Translations under genes and position numbers: made by a program
Shown: one piece after another, positions 21,670-32,782 of the stretch
How the letters are laid out: every line of letters begins with the position of its first letter
Position numbering within the stretch: the first letter of the stretch is position 1
NCBI GenBank assembly: GCA_023213315.1
Contig: JAKCPI010005620.1
Span: 1-64,000, forward strand
DNA length: 64,000 nucleotides
Reading direction: 5' to 3'
Source of the DNA: Euborellia annulipes
Taxonomy: Eukaryota; Arthropoda; Insecta; Dermaptera; Anisolabididae
The notes under the pieces: generated by a model
Told to the model about the DNA's origin: nothing
The model's input: the letters and a program-made list of their open reading frames with translations, nothing else
Database searches by the model: none

Positions 21670-22325
21670 ATTTTCCCTTACCTATGTATATATGTAGGCC
21701 GAATATATATATATATAGAGAGAAAGTATTGAATTCATGTCAAAAATTCGATGTCGAGATTTTGATGGATATACACGTTTTGAGGTCCCCTGAATCCAAA
21801 AAAGTGGTTTTCGAGACATGGTCTGTCTGTGTGTCTGTCTGTGAACAAAATATCTCAAGAACTAAAAGAACTACGAGGTTGAAATTTTATATTTAAGTTA
21901 GGCACCCCTATGGGACGCGACACGAAGCTTTTGAACAAAATCAGCCAAGGAGTATTAGTACTTTACTGATGTACTTTTTCAGTTTTTTTCAATTTTCTCA
22001 AAATTCGCTCCAAAGATTTTTATTAAAATTCAAAAATCAATCATTTTTAGATGCTCTTTAAAATGTATATACTCATTTTGCCATTGAAATCTTCTGAAGA
22101 TCACTATACTCTTGTATTTCATAGGAAAGATAGGAGAAATGGTTTCTATGGTAACAAAATATAAATATTTTCCCATACTTATAAATTTTACATTTCCTTA
22201 CTATCGGGAACTAAATATATGTCGACACAAAAAATCTGGTGTGACAAGCACAGAATACAACTTTCGATTACCGAAAGTAAGAGAAAGTTGTGTGCTGTGC
22301 GACCAGTCATACCAGATTTTTTTGT
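21670..22325 (-). mobile_element. HP element, reverse, nearly full length
   Basis: Left: AT hairpin CCCTTACCTATGTATATATG..TAGAGAGAAAGTATTG. Then AAAATTCGATGTCGAGATTT, TGAGGTCCCCTGAATCC, CTGTCTGTGTGTCTGTCTG, CTCAAGAACTAAAAGAAC, a decayed X-box (GTTTCTATGGTAAC) and the large hairpin ending CATACCAGATTTTTT. About 655 bp. The 110-, 85- and 62-codon frames here are frames of repeat sequence. Confidence 0.9.
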
Positions 22326-22390
22326 TTGATGTATTCATTCATCAGTCTGAATTTAGAGTGTGGGCTTAAGAACTTACATTCATGGGTTCG

Positions 22391-22457
22391 TTACCGCGTT
22401 TTCGGTAAAAAATTTTTACCGGTTTTTACCGGTAAACCGGTTTACCGTCCAGCCCTA
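22391..22457. repeat. ACCGG-rich terminal fragment of a hAT-like element
   Basis: GTTTTCGGTAAAAAATTTTT followed by repeated TTTTACCGG/TAAACCGG and CCGTCCAGCCCTA. The complement TAGGGCTGGACGG is typical of a transposon end, but the opposite end is not found here. Confidence 0.45.
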
Positions 22458-23595
22458 CTCAGACACGGCGCCACATGATCAAGTGCCCAGTTAAACTCAG
22501 GGTTTATGGGTCCCTTTAAAATATTAATTTTTATTTTTAATTAATGTTGAATTGAAAGCCTTCCTCTTGGAGTATAGACAATTCAGAGCTTCAGAGGCCA
22601 AAAAATGTATATAATTTTTTGTCGAAAGACAAACTAAAATTCCTGGAGTCAAATGAATTATAAAGTTAAAACCTGTAATGATGTGTGTACAGCCGGAGGG
22701 CTGCTAAGCTATAAAAGTCATATCTTTTTAAAAGAAAAAAATTTTAATATGCATAAAAAAATTTCTCTTTGAAGTTTAATTTACGAGATTTTTATTTTCT
22801 TATTTTATTTCATCCCTCCTGTTTTTTTTTTTTTTTCTAAATAAATTGTTATTCTATCATCTCTACTGAGGACTAAGTCTTCTTTCTCTCTATAAAATAA
22901 AATAGGATTAAACAGATGTAATTTTATTACGGAATGATTATTTAACTAGAATTGCCTTCGGGATCAGTTTAACGGCCCCCTAAAAAAGAAAACAAGTAGT
23001 TATACTGATCGAGACTGAACTTAATTTCAAGGTTTTTTAAAAATTCTATTTTAATGAACCTATATAATATTGTAATTCTAAAGAGAAACTAAACGGAGAA
23101 AAATGTTTAAACATTAACAGAACATAGAAAAAATAGAGTATAATATTTTCACTTTTTTTGCCTTAGAGCTATCATAGAGATATATTCTAGTCTGTTGGTC
23201 TCCTAATCGCTTTTCACTTGATTGGTTCAATTTTTTCTATTATTTTACTATTTCATAGCTCTCTATTTCGTGGTTAAAAAATATGGATAACTATTATCAT
23301 ATTTATAGGGCTCTGTAAATAGTAAATGCCTCTGGGCTTTAATATCTCCATCCTTAACTGACGTATAACCTGTGATATTTTTTTAACGCCTGTGGGACTT
23401 GAAATTGGCAACCAGTTATAAACGAATGAAAGTACAGATGAAATTAAGGTATATAAATATCCTCAGGTTTTGAAAAATACTTATAAAAAAAAGACAACCA
23501 TATTGTTGATCATACTATATGTATATTTTCTCAAAATTTACTCACATTTTAAAAATTAAAATAAACAAGAAAAGGACAGGAGAATAAAAGCCAGC
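22458..23595. other. AT-rich stretch with one dispersed repeat
   Basis: Apart from the repeat copy at 23322-23490, nothing is recognised. A weak GC-richer segment at 22460-22520 has no frame. Confidence 0.45.
23322..23490. repeat. dispersed unknown repeat, copy 2
   Basis: Matches 19990-20180: TTTTTTTAACGCCTGTGGGAC, TTGGCAACCAGTTATAAACG, AAGGTATATAAATATCCTCAG. Substitutions and indels show that both copies are old. Confidence 0.7.
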
Positions 23596-23828
23596 ATTTG
23601 ATGAACTCCTCTCACATCATGTTTAATTAGTAGATGGTCATCATTAGTACAATAAATGATTTGGTGGAGAGCCCGTGTCGTACAATGTGTAAGAATTATT
23701 TTAAAATTTCCTAGAAGCAGGGGACAGACCTGCGGCCCCTCCACCGAATTGTACTGATGATGACCAGGCGTGATGCCTGGTCGAAATATCTACTAATTAA
23801 AAATGGTGTGAGAGGAGTTCGTCAAATT
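23596..23828. mobile_element. foldback repeat carrying a hammerhead-like core
   Basis: Left arm 23596-23653 (TTGATGAACTCCTCTCACATC... GTACAAT) is the inverse of right arm 23748-23828 (ATTGTACTGATGATGACC...GAGAGGAGTTCGTCAAAT). The inner parts GGTGGAGAGCCC and GGCCCCTCCACC also pair. The right arm has 22 extra nt that hold the hammerhead stem II and GAAA; the left arm lacks exactly this hairpin. Penelope-like elements have inverted long-terminal-repeat-like ends with such motifs, so this may be a derived or non-autonomous piece. Confidence 0.7.
23754..23786 (+). ncRNA. hammerhead-ribozyme-like core (best stem II)
   Basis: CTGATGA (23754-23760) - T - GACCAGGC GTGAT GCCTGGTC (perfect 8-bp stem, 5-nt loop) - GAAA (23783-23786). 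The conserved core bases of a hammerhead are all present. A convincing stem III and a cleavage triplet downstream are not obvious; many Penelope-type hammerheads have a minimal stem III and work as dimers. Confidence 0.5.
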
Positions 23829-24948
23829 CTGACCTTTCCTTATACGGTACATGTGACACAGCGACAATCATCTAAATTTGACAGCTATCAAAAATGCCTA
23901 TTTTCTGGTGTTTGTCTTTTATTATTGTAAATAAATTTCGAATACTTCTTTAATTTAAAATAAACCTCGGTTTTCTTGGATTTTCATTGAATTTTTACAG
24001 AAACCATCCCATCCCCTCACCCCATTCCATTCAGCTGTTTATTTGCTCTCGTTCGCTTTATGTGTTGGTCCCATCACTTTGGAATCGAATATCCCCGTTT
24101 GTTCTGATCGCTATTGAACTTCTGGCTAGCCAACACAAACTGACAATGACGTAATATATATTTATTTAATAAATGGAAATCTGCCCAGGCGAATGAATAA
24201 GTTTGTTAGTTCCAATGATTCCACCATAAATAAAACAGAATGGCAAAAGCAAATAAATAACTGCAATTTCGATTGTTATTCTTTTTTTTTTTTTTCTTTT
24301 TTTATTCAAGTCAACTCAAAATTTGTTTTGTTTTCCAAAGAGGTCAAGACTTGATAGCTTATTTAATTATTTGTTTAATTTATAGAGTAAAACAAATTAT
24401 AAACGAATAAATAACATTATATAGGGTAAATAAGCATCCCACACTATTTATTTTTAAAATTGGTTTTTTTGGATATATAAAATGCAAAAAGTAAATAAGG
24501 AAGTTTAATTGCTTATATTCGCATACATACATAAATACTTAATTTCGTCAAGGTTTAAAGAGCCCTTTGAGAATCAAAAAAACTTTAAAGTAGGTGTAAA
24601 GTAAAGTGGATAACACTCGTCATATGCCGTTGAAAAGTTTTGAGATTCTAGGTTCCACTCTCAGAGGCCTTTATAATCCTCAATCAGAAAAAAATAACAT
24701 CAAAGCTCTAATTAATAGACCTACGAATAGGCTAATATTAAAAATATACCAACCGTGGCGTAATTTGGGGAAGTGGAAATTGGCCTCCCTTATTATAATT
24801 ATAATTTTTGTTTAATTAAAAATAAACTCTTTAGCTTGTTAGGAAATAATAATTTTTTGGTGAAATTCAAGAAAAAAGTTTGCCCCCACCCCTAAAGCAA
24901 GATTTTTTTTGTTATTATTTAATGTTCAAGGTCATACATATACCAATA
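23829..24948. other. AT-rich stretch, nothing recognised
   Basis: A 69-codon plus-strand frame at 24606-24815 has no acceptable splice or promoter context and no recognised similarity. Confidence 0.45.
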
Positions 24949-25383
24949 AACATGAGAAAATATTTATATTTTGTTACCATGGCAACCATTTCTCCTATCT
25001 TTACTATGAAGTACAAGAGTAGCACGGGGCGTGGTGTAGAGGTTAGGTGAACCTCATATACAAACGTCGCGGGTTCGGACCCCAGGCAGTCGATGATTTT
25101 ATTTAAGCCAACTGGATACCAGATGGCTTAAATAAAAATGCCTGGACCCTAATATATATAAATTCATAAATAACGGTTATCGTAAATGTCTTATATGGCC
25201 TGAGATGCGAAAAGACTGTGTGAATGTGTGTGTGAGTGTGAGGGAATGAGAAAAAAAAAAAAAAAAAAAGTACAAGAGTAAAGTGATCTTCAAACAATTT
25301 TGAGACTCATGGGCCCTCAAAACGTGTATATCCATTAAAATCTCGACATCGAATTTTTGACATGTTATCAATACTTTCTCTAG
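24949..25383 (+). mobile_element. HP element interrupted by SINE-A
   Basis: AAACATGAGAAAATATTTAT, a perfect X-box (GTTACCATGGCAAC, 24973-24986) and CTATGAAGTACAAGAGTA precede the SINE. AGTACAAGAGTAAAGTGATC resumes after it, then skips to TTTGAGACTCATGGGCCC and the right end ATCTCGACATCGAATTTTTG..TACTTTCTCT. About 350 bp of the middle is deleted. Confidence 0.85.
25022..25269 (+). mobile_element. SINE-A copy inserted in HP, with TSD
   Basis: Head GCACGGGGCGTGGTGTAGAGG, B box GGGTTCGGACCCC, palindromic body, TGTGTGTGAG tail region and an A18 tail. It is flanked by AAGTACAAGAGTA on both sides (25009-25021, 25268-25280). The target lies within the HP element, so SINE-A was active after this HP copy arrived. 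Confidence 0.95.
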
Positions 25384-25593
25384 GTCACACACTGAAACCT
25401 CACTGGAGTGACGTCATCTTTCATATATGTTATTTGATGACGCGTATGACGTATGAGTTTATTTTAAGGTTAGAATTGTCTCTAACACTCACAACCCAGT
25501 CAGAACCCTTTTTTTATTCTTATTAAAAATATTCTTTATTTATAAAAATCAATTTTGTCTACCTTTTAGAAAATGACTAATTTTTTGGCTACC

Positions 25594-25663
25594 AATCAAT
25601 TTAAATAAAAAAGAACGCACTCTAAATGGCCATCCATAGATGCCGAAAAAGACCTCAAATAAA
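25594..25663 (+). mobile_element. SINE-B tail fragment
   Basis: ACTCTAAATGGCCATCCATAG and ATGCCGAAAAAGACCTCAAA match the 3' end of SINE-B; no head is present. An HP element starts directly at its A-rich end. Confidence 0.45.
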
Positions 25664-25664
25664 T

Positions 25665-26333
25665 AAAAAAATCTGGTGTGACTGGCGCACAGCACACAAC
25701 TTTCTCTTACCTTCGGTAATCGAAAGTTGTGTACTGTGCTTGTCCACCAGATTTTTTTGTCGACATGTATTTAGTTTCCGACAGTAGGGTACAATTGAAT
25801 TCAAGATGTAAAATTTATAAGTATGGGAAAATATTTATATTTTGATACCATGGCAACCATTTCTCCTATCTTTTCTATGGAGTACAAGAGTAAAGTGGTC
25901 TTCAGAAGATTTCAATCACAAAATGAGAATATACCTTTTATAGAGAATCTAAAAAATAATTGATTTTTGGATTTAAAAAAATCGTTGAAGCAAATTTTGA
26001 GAAAATCGAAAAAAACTGAAAAAGTGAATCAGTAAAGTGCTAGTACTTTTTGGTCGATTTTGTTCAAAAGCTTCGTGTCACGTCCCATGGGGGTGCCTAA
26101 CTTAAATATAAAATTTCAACTTCCTAGCTCTTTTCGTTCTTGAGATATTTTGTTCACAGACACACACACACACACAGACACACAGACAGACCATGTCGCG
26201 AAAACCACTTTTTTGGATTCAGGGGACCTCAAAACGTGAAGATCCATCAAAATCTCGACATCGAATTTTTGACATGAATCCAATACTTTCTCTCTATATA
26301 TATATTACATATATACATAGGTAAGAGAAAGTA
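25665..26333 (+). mobile_element. HP element, full-length reference copy (~670 bp)
   Basis: Left hairpin: ATCTGGTGTGACTGGCGCAC ... CTTGTCCACCAGAT around ACCTTCGGTAAT. Then CGACATGTATTTAGTTTCCG, an X-box variant (GATACCATGGCAAC, 25844-25857), CGATTTTGTTCAAAAGCTTC, GGGGGTGCCTAACTTAAATA, a CA microsatellite with CAGACAGACC, GGATTCAGGGGACCTC, ATCTCGACATCGAATTTTTG, and the right hairpin ATACTTTCTCTCTATATATA..TAGGTAAGAGAAAGTA. There is no open frame of significance and no obvious target duplication. Confidence 0.9.
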
Positions 26334-28146
26334 AAAAAGCAATTTCAACCACCCGCCAATTAAACATCGCTCTAAACAATTTTTTCCACTTGAATGGAAT
26401 ACAATGGTTGGGTTGACCACAGTACTCAGCTCAGGTCAAGTCAGGTCCCGGTGTGATCGCACTTTAATTTAATTTTAGAAAACAAATAGGGGGATTTTTT
26501 TTTCTATACATTAAACTAAAAATATTTAAAAGTAATCTAAGCAATAGAACAAATCCAATTAGACAGAGTAAGAAAGCGTTTTTTATTAGAAAGTTTTATT
26601 AAATAAATTTTTGACAGAATATATCATAACAAATACAATTATAAATTGTGTACCAATTATTTCGAAAAAAAGGTGTATAAAGTTTGAGATAAAAAATATT
26701 TCGATTAACAAAAAATGAACTTATGAACTTTCAAGGTAATCGGCTTATATCATATATTAAAAATATATTTTTCTAATTTATATAAAGGAAAGACTTTCAA
26801 TGCAAATAAACTAACTTCATAGAGTTTATTTGAATAAATATATTAAATGAACAAATTGGAATAAGAGATGCATGTCACCCCCTCAATAGTATTTTTTATG
26901 TGTACATTAATATGTAAATAAGAAGTTTCTCTGTAATATAGATAGGATTTTTTTTTCCAAAGAAACTTTTGCAGATGATCCAAAAGAGATAGAAGAAGAG
27001 GACGTGAGTGATCCCCTTAAATGAGCAATATGAACCGAGAAGAAAAAAAAAACGATGTCAATAAACTGATACCCGGGAATAAAGAGGGCGGATATGAGTG
27101 CGATCTTGGTTTAAGAAAAAAAAAAAAAAAAAAAAAAGGATGATAGATAGACAACCAAATAAACACATTTACTAAAACAGAGTTTGTTTTATGGTTAAAC
27201 GAAAAAGAAAGAGGCTTTTTCTTATTTATGTCTTATTTCATTCTAAAGATCGTATCGAGAAATAAATAAATAAATAACCTATAGGCTATTGCTTTTATTC
27301 GAATGAGGTAATGAATAAGTAATTGCTTTTTTTTTAATGGAACAATGAAAAACATGATAACAGTGAAAAAAAAAAAAAAAAAAAAAAAATAGGCCTATCA
27401 CTCTCCTTTTATATCATAACTATAAACTTTCTAAGTATGAAATTTTATATCCCTTTACCATATAAAGATAGCATTTGATGAAAGGACCAACAAAATGGAT
27501 ATTGTACCAAATAAATTCCGGCTCATTAGAAGAGGGATAGTTATGGTAATAGGGTGGTAAATGATTTCCTTCCCGTTGTGAGCGATAAAATATTTAAATT
27601 ATAATATCTGACATACAAATTAATATAATGAGTTTAAAATTCCAATCCCTGGAGATTTTTAAAGAGATAGACATATTTCGTAATAATTTATTAAATGAAG
27701 TTTAATTTTTTTTAATTTTATCTCTCGGCTGCTAAGGCCATTTAGGGAGTATTCTATAAGATTACATATATTATATACACCAATGTCAACCGGGTGACGT
27801 TCAACACTCTGATTCTTCGGGCCACCCACCAGAGGTTTTGCTGCGCTTAGCATTGTTTGACTGCAACGATTTTGTTCCTCTAAACCGTTGCGAGCACCCC
27901 TGGGTTAATACTAATAATAAGAATAACAGTCTCTAAGATCTTTGTTATTAATTAAGCAAGACCAAGCAGCCGAAAGCAGTCAACATTTATAATTTAAAAA
28001 GTTAACATAATATAGAAAATGCATAAATTCCAAATCGCAACAGTATATAGTATATATAATCGAAAAGTATATAAATAAATTCAAATGATTAACTAACAAG
28101 TTGTTGAAGCATGCTGAAGTTCTCGATGAATAAGATATGAAGAATT
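26334..28146. other. AT-rich stretch without a recognised gene
   Basis: Long A runs at 27115-27137 and 27367-27389. A SINE-B-like tail fragment, CTCGGCTGCTAAGGCCATTTAG, occurs near 27723-27744 on the minus strand, and 27780-27900 is GC-richer (CAACCGGGTGACGTTC) without a frame or splice sites. Confidence 0.4.
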
Positions 28147-28427
28147 AAAGTGGCTGTTGTATTTAAACAGTAGATAGGAAAGTAGAATGCAGTCAGGGAA
28201 TAAGTCTCCACGAAAACTCTCTGTTAAGGAAACAGTTTCGGCTTTAATGAGATAAAACCATCCTCAGTCCAATAGTCGAGAGTATGAACTCAAATAAAAA
28301 AGCATTGAGTCAATAACTGTCGAAACTGCCGAAACTGTTTTCTTAACAGAGAGTTTAATTTCGTGGAGACTTATTACCTAGCTGTATTCTCCTTTCCTAT
28401 CTACTGTTTAAATACAACAGCTGCTTT
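28147..28427. mobile_element. foldback repeat with hammerhead-like core
   Basis: Arms of about 95-100 bp: left 28147-28241 and right 28326-28427 pair over GCTGTTGTATTTAAACAGTA, GATAGGAAAG, AATAAGTCTCCACG and AACTCTCTGTTAAG. The ~85-nt loop carries CTGAGGA on the minus strand, so the hammerhead core spans the arm-loop boundary. The 71-codon frame to its right is arm sequence. Confidence 0.8.
28236..28267 (-). ncRNA. hammerhead-ribozyme-like core
   Basis: Minus strand: CTGAGGA (28267-28261), T, GGTTTTA TCTCAT TAAAGCC (7-bp stem II with one G-T pair), GAAA (28239-28236), then CTGTT-TCCTT-AACAG, which could be stem III. CTGAGGA fits the CUGANGA consensus. The base after stem III is A rather than the U required next to the cleavage site, so activity is doubtful. 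Confidence 0.5.
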
Positions 28428-28518
28428 GTATTTGAAAAGCGAGCCGGACCCGGTGATTTTTCACCACACACGCGTAAGAGTCTGTCTCGCGCTCGCCTAC
28501 AAACGAGCGAAATCTCCA

Positions 28519-28611
28519 AGTGTGTGGGCTCTAACGAGCCGAGTCGAGCCAAAAATAAAATTAAAAAACTTTATCTGAAGAACGAGCCCGATCCGTGAGA
28601 GCCCACCACTA
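28519..28611. mobile_element. short hAT-like inverted-repeat element
   Basis: Left AGTGTGTGGGCTCTAACGAG and the complement of the right end, AGTGGTGGGCTCTCACGGAT, are ~28-bp imperfect inverted repeats around an AT core. Further GAGCC-rich words on either side (28438-28460, 28635-28665) suggest nested or larger relics. No clear 8-bp duplication. Confidence 0.4.
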
Positions 28612-29229
28612 ACGGATTTGGCTTGTTTGAAGGCAAGCCGAGCCGGGTTCGCGTACCAGAGTACGACCTGTATCGGGCGCTTAATTGATAGTCAATTATT
28701 TTAAATAAAGTGCCATTCCTCATGATAGTTCTGATTTTGCGCTATGAAGCAAAAGATTTTTTATAATCCAGGGGTAGGCCTATTAAAATATTTTTTTTGA
28801 ATATAGGCCTACTCTTTTAATAAAGATTATTAAATGGACATATTTAGTTAGCATTCCGTTCACAACTAGGAGGGAAAGAAAGCGAGAGATTTGGGGATGC
28901 TTCTCTAATGTGTCGTCATTTGGAAGTGACGTTAAGAACGTAGTACATCTCTCTCGCTCTCTCTCTCTCACTGATGTTTTACTTTTAGAAATGTCTGTCT
29001 AGTTGGATGGAACGCACCCCCTTTTTAACCAGAATCTTCTTAACATTTGTCTTCTTCTTACACAAAGTAAACTTTGTGATAATCCTCTCTTCTCCCAATG
29101 TAAAAGTTTACTAAGTATTAACTATTAAAACTATTTAATGAATATAAAGTAAAATAAAAACCTAAAAACATTAATGATTTAAAAAATAAGAAATAGTATG
29201 GACTAAATATACTGTAGTTAAAAATTAAA
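28612..29229. other. non-coding stretch
   Basis: Includes CT/GA microsatellite at 28946-28972 and GC-richer relic sequence to 28680. No gene. Confidence 0.45.
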
Positions 29230-29285
29230 AATACTTTCTCTCTCTATTTATATACTGTATTTCATATATAGGGTAAGAGAAAGTA
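29230..29285. mobile_element. HP solo AT hairpin
   Basis: ATACTTTCTCTCTCTATTTA ... CATATATAGGGTAAGAGAAAGTA: the small terminal hairpin alone, immediately before another HP fragment. Confidence 0.7.
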
Positions 29286-29337
29286 AAATAGCTCTCTTTT
29301 ATAGGCGTCTTTATAATCAGGGTTAACAGTTAGTCTT

Positions 29338-29461
29338 CAAAAAAATCTGGTTGAACAGCATACAACTTTCTCTTAACTTTGATAATTGAAAGTTCTGTGC
29401 TTGTCACAGCAGATTTTATGTATCGTCATATATTGCGCCAATATATTAGAATTAAAGATGT
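29338..29461 (+). mobile_element. HP left-end fragment
   Basis: Diverged large hairpin (AATCTGGTTGAACAGCATAC..GTTCTGTGCTTGTCACAGCAGATT) and CATATATTGCGCCAATATATTAG, ending at AAAGATGTAAAA where the next full copy begins. The junction sits at an A-rich word shared by both copies. Confidence 0.75.
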
Positions 29462-30128
29462 AAAAATCTGGTGCGACTGGCGCACAGCACACAACTTTCT
29501 CTTACCTTCGGTAATCGAAAGTTGTGTACTGTGCTTGTTACACCAGATTTTTTTGTGTCGAGATGTATTTAGTTTCCGACAGTACGGTACATTCGATTTT
29601 CAAGATGTAAAATTTATAAGTATGGCGAAATATTTATATTTTGTTAGCATGGCAACCTTTTCTCCTATCTTTTCTATGGAGTACAAGAGTAAAGTGGTCT
29701 TCAGAAGATTTCAATCACAAAATAAGAATATACATTTTAAAGAGAATCTAAAAAATAATTGATTTTTGAATTTAAAAAAAAAATCGTTGAAGCGAATTTT
29801 GAGAAAATCGAAAAAAACTGAAAAAGTGCATCAGTAAAGTACTAGTACTCTTTGGTCGATTTTGTTCAAAAGCTTCGTGTCAAGTTCCATGGGGGTGCCT
29901 AACTTAAATATAATATTTCAACCGCCTAGCTCTTTTCGCTCTTGAGATATTTGGTTCACTGACAATTTTGTTCACTGACAGACAGACAGACCATGTCGCG
30001 AAAACCACTTCTTCAGGAGACCTCAAAACGTGTATATCAATCAAAATCTCGACATCGAATTTTTGACATGAATCCAATACTTTCTCTCTATATATATATT
30101 AACATATATATAGAGGTAAGAGAAAGTA
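29462..30128 (+). mobile_element. HP element, full length
   Basis: ATCTGGTGCGACTGGCGCAC hairpin, GTGTCGAGATGTATTTAGTT, X-box variant GTTAGCATGGCAAC (29643-29656), the full middle, a shortened GACAGACAGACC microsatellite and the right AT hairpin ending GAGGTAAGAGAAAGTA. A GGATTCAG segment near 30010 is deleted. The 127-codon frame here is repeat sequence. Confidence 0.9.
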
Positions 30129-30201
30129 AAAATTATAGGTAAGAGAATGTAAAATTAAATTTTCTCATTTACATTCAAGAATAACCAGTACAACAAAATC
30201 T

Positions 30202-31223
30202 AAAAAAAATCTGGTGTGACTGGCGCACAGCACACAACTTCTCTTACCCTTCGGTAAGAGAAAGTTGCGCACTGTGCTGGTCACACCAGATTTTTTGTGT
30301 CGAGATATATTTAGTTTCCGATAGCACCTTAGTTTCAAACTTGCATTTTAATTGTTGACTGCTTCAAATAAACTATGGTTATTTGTCAAAATTTTAATCT
30401 CATATTTGGACATTTTATACACAATATAGAATCGTAAATAAATACAAAATTTCATAAGAATTGGAAAAAAAATTTTAAATGCCTAAAAAGTTCCAAAGGG
30501 GACCCCCTTTTGAATCGAAATTAACATACAAATCCCTATAGGAAATTAACATTGTTCCTATGCGAAGATGAGGTGGAAAGGGAATTTAAAAGAGTAGAGA
30601 GAGACGATAATGTTTGCAAGGAGAGAGAGACATATATGTTTTCTTTGAAACAATTAAAGACACAAATAAATTTAAAATAAATGGGAATTTAAATAATAAT
30701 TGATTTTTAATCTAATAAAAAAGAAAAAGATTTAAATTCCGTTACCATGGCAACCATTTCTATCTTTCCTATGAAGAACAAGAGTAAAGTGGTCTTCAGA
30801 AGATTTCAACGGCAAAATGAGAATATACATTTTAAAGAGCATCTAAAAAATAGTTCATTTATGAATTTTAAAAAAATCCTTGGAGGGAATTTTGAGAAAA
30901 TCGAAAAAAACTGAAAAAGTACATCAGTAAAGTACTAGTACTTTTTGGCCGATTTTGTTCAAAAGCTTATTTTGAGCGTGTGGGAAGGTACCTAAGTTAA
31001 ATATACAATTTCAATCCGGTAGCTCAATTCCTTCATGCTAAAAATCTGTCCACACACACGCACACACACACACACACACGCACAGACCAATTTGCGGGAC
31101 CCACTTTTTGGACTCAGGGGACCTCAAAACATGTATATCCATCAAAATCTCGACATCGAATTTTTGACATGATCGCAATACTTTCTCTCTCTATATATTT
31201 CATATATAGGCTAAGAGAAAGTA
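30202..31223 (+). mobile_element. HP long subfamily (HP-L), forward, ~1.02 kb
   Basis: Same terminal hairpins as HP, but with an extra ~400 bp after CACCTTAGTTTCAAACTTGC: TCAAAATTTTAATCTCATAT, CCAAAGGGGACCCCCTTTTG, GAGAGAGACATATATG, then a perfect X-box GTTACCATGGCAAC at 30741-30754 and the common right half. The reverse copy at 55560-56598 carries the same extra block, defining a subfamily. Confidence 0.9.
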
Positions 31224-32467
31224 ATAATTGTTATACAGTATATTTTATTCTGGATTAGTCAAATATATATGTTTTGTATAGATTCACAAATATACTGATA
31301 TAACATCTATCAAATAGACATCAGTCTCGGAAACACTGCCTATGGCGTTCTGAAGAACGTCATTGAATGCGACTCACATGTCAATAATTAATATCTTTTG
31401 AATTGGTACTTTAAGACAATCGTGATCTATTTAAATTCCAGGCTTTATTAAAAATTATTTTTTTGAAAGTTAATAAAGGCCACCCTGGCGTAAATTATTA
31501 TTTTTTTTACAGGTAGGCCTATAAATAATAAAATTTCATGACTTAAAATTATTTATGATGATAAATAATTGTGATTTAGTATAAAACGGTCCCCTTCTTA
31601 GGGCAGTTTATCTGTAATAATTAAATATATTTTATATTTAATATACCTGTTGAATTTCAACCATTAAAAAAAGGTGAGACTTATGTTACGTTAGTTGAAA
31701 TAAATTTTTAAAATTTATAATATGCAACTTGAAGATTTATTTCAATGTTAGCCATATAAATTTTATAAAAAAAAAAAAATAAAGTACCAGAGGAAAAAAA
31801 TGTTTAATAACCAAATTAAAATACATTTAGGATTTTCAGAGAATTTTTAATATAAAAAAATTGTTTCCGTTCTGATAAAATAGTACAGGTGTAAATGGAA
31901 AGGAGAAAAGAATAGCATTTCCTAACCTAGGGCACATTTGTTGTTATTATCCTAAATATTTTATAAGAGTGCCATATAAATAGTGAATAAATTAAGGAAT
32001 TCAGTCTGCTTTCTTCCATTTTTACAGTTAATGTAGAATTTTTTTATTTAAATTAATAAAATATCTTTAAAGTAATAAAAAAAAGAGATGATATTTAAAT
32101 AAAATTTTCTAGAGAGATAAACCGCCTGATATTGAATGAAACTCAATTGAGATTTTCGATATCATTTGATAATACTTCTTTTTTATATATTCACTAGATA
32201 TGGATCCTTTGATCAATAAAGGGAGAGAGAGAGAGCGCAAATTTATACACATAGGCTATAGGCCTATCATAAGTATACATGATACTTTTTTAATATAGTT
32301 ATAGCTATATTCCTTAGAAAATGATTTATGGAAGTTTTGAAGTAATGAGAATTTTATCAAGTCGACCTAAAATGCATAACATTTTATTTACTTTTTTTTT
32401 ATATTCTTCAAAGGATTTTCACATTGTCAGTAATATTATTTTCTATTAATATAAAACAAAATTGGTA
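31224..32467. other. AT-rich stretch, nothing recognised
   Basis: No supportable frame, repeat or RNA. Confidence 0.5.
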
Positions 32468-32682
32468 CAGTAAGGGACAATATTAAGTCCCAGCCATGCG
32501 TTTTCTACTTGTGATTATTTCATGGTTTTTATAAAAGAAAATGAAAATCTTTATTGGAAATTTTCTAGGTTTGAATCATGAAAGTTTCGTTTAAAAAATA
32601 TATAGGCTAATATTTTTCTAAAAACAATGAAATAATCACAAGTAGAAAACGCATGGGTGGGACTTAATATTGTCCCTCACTG
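32468..32682. mobile_element. Tc1/mariner-like MITE
   Basis: Inverted ends of about 60 bp: CAGTAAGGGACAATATTAAG..TCCC, GCGTTTTCTACTTGTGATTA..TTTCAT and complements, flanked by TA (32466-32467, 32683-32684). The 215-bp element is mostly arms; the loop has no frame. Ends starting CAGTnAGGGACA with TA targets are typical of Tc1/mariner derivatives. Confidence 0.85.
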
Positions 32683-32782
32683 TACATTTCTTTGTTTTTA
32701 AGGAAATGAATATTTTTTAATATAAGCTTAATAAAAGCTTTGTGTGATATAAACCAAACTTTCATAAGATTTTTTCTTGCTC

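Noticed and set aside
29379..29762. 127-codon frame
   Set aside because: It lies entirely within HP repeat sequence and equivalent frames are broken in the other copies.
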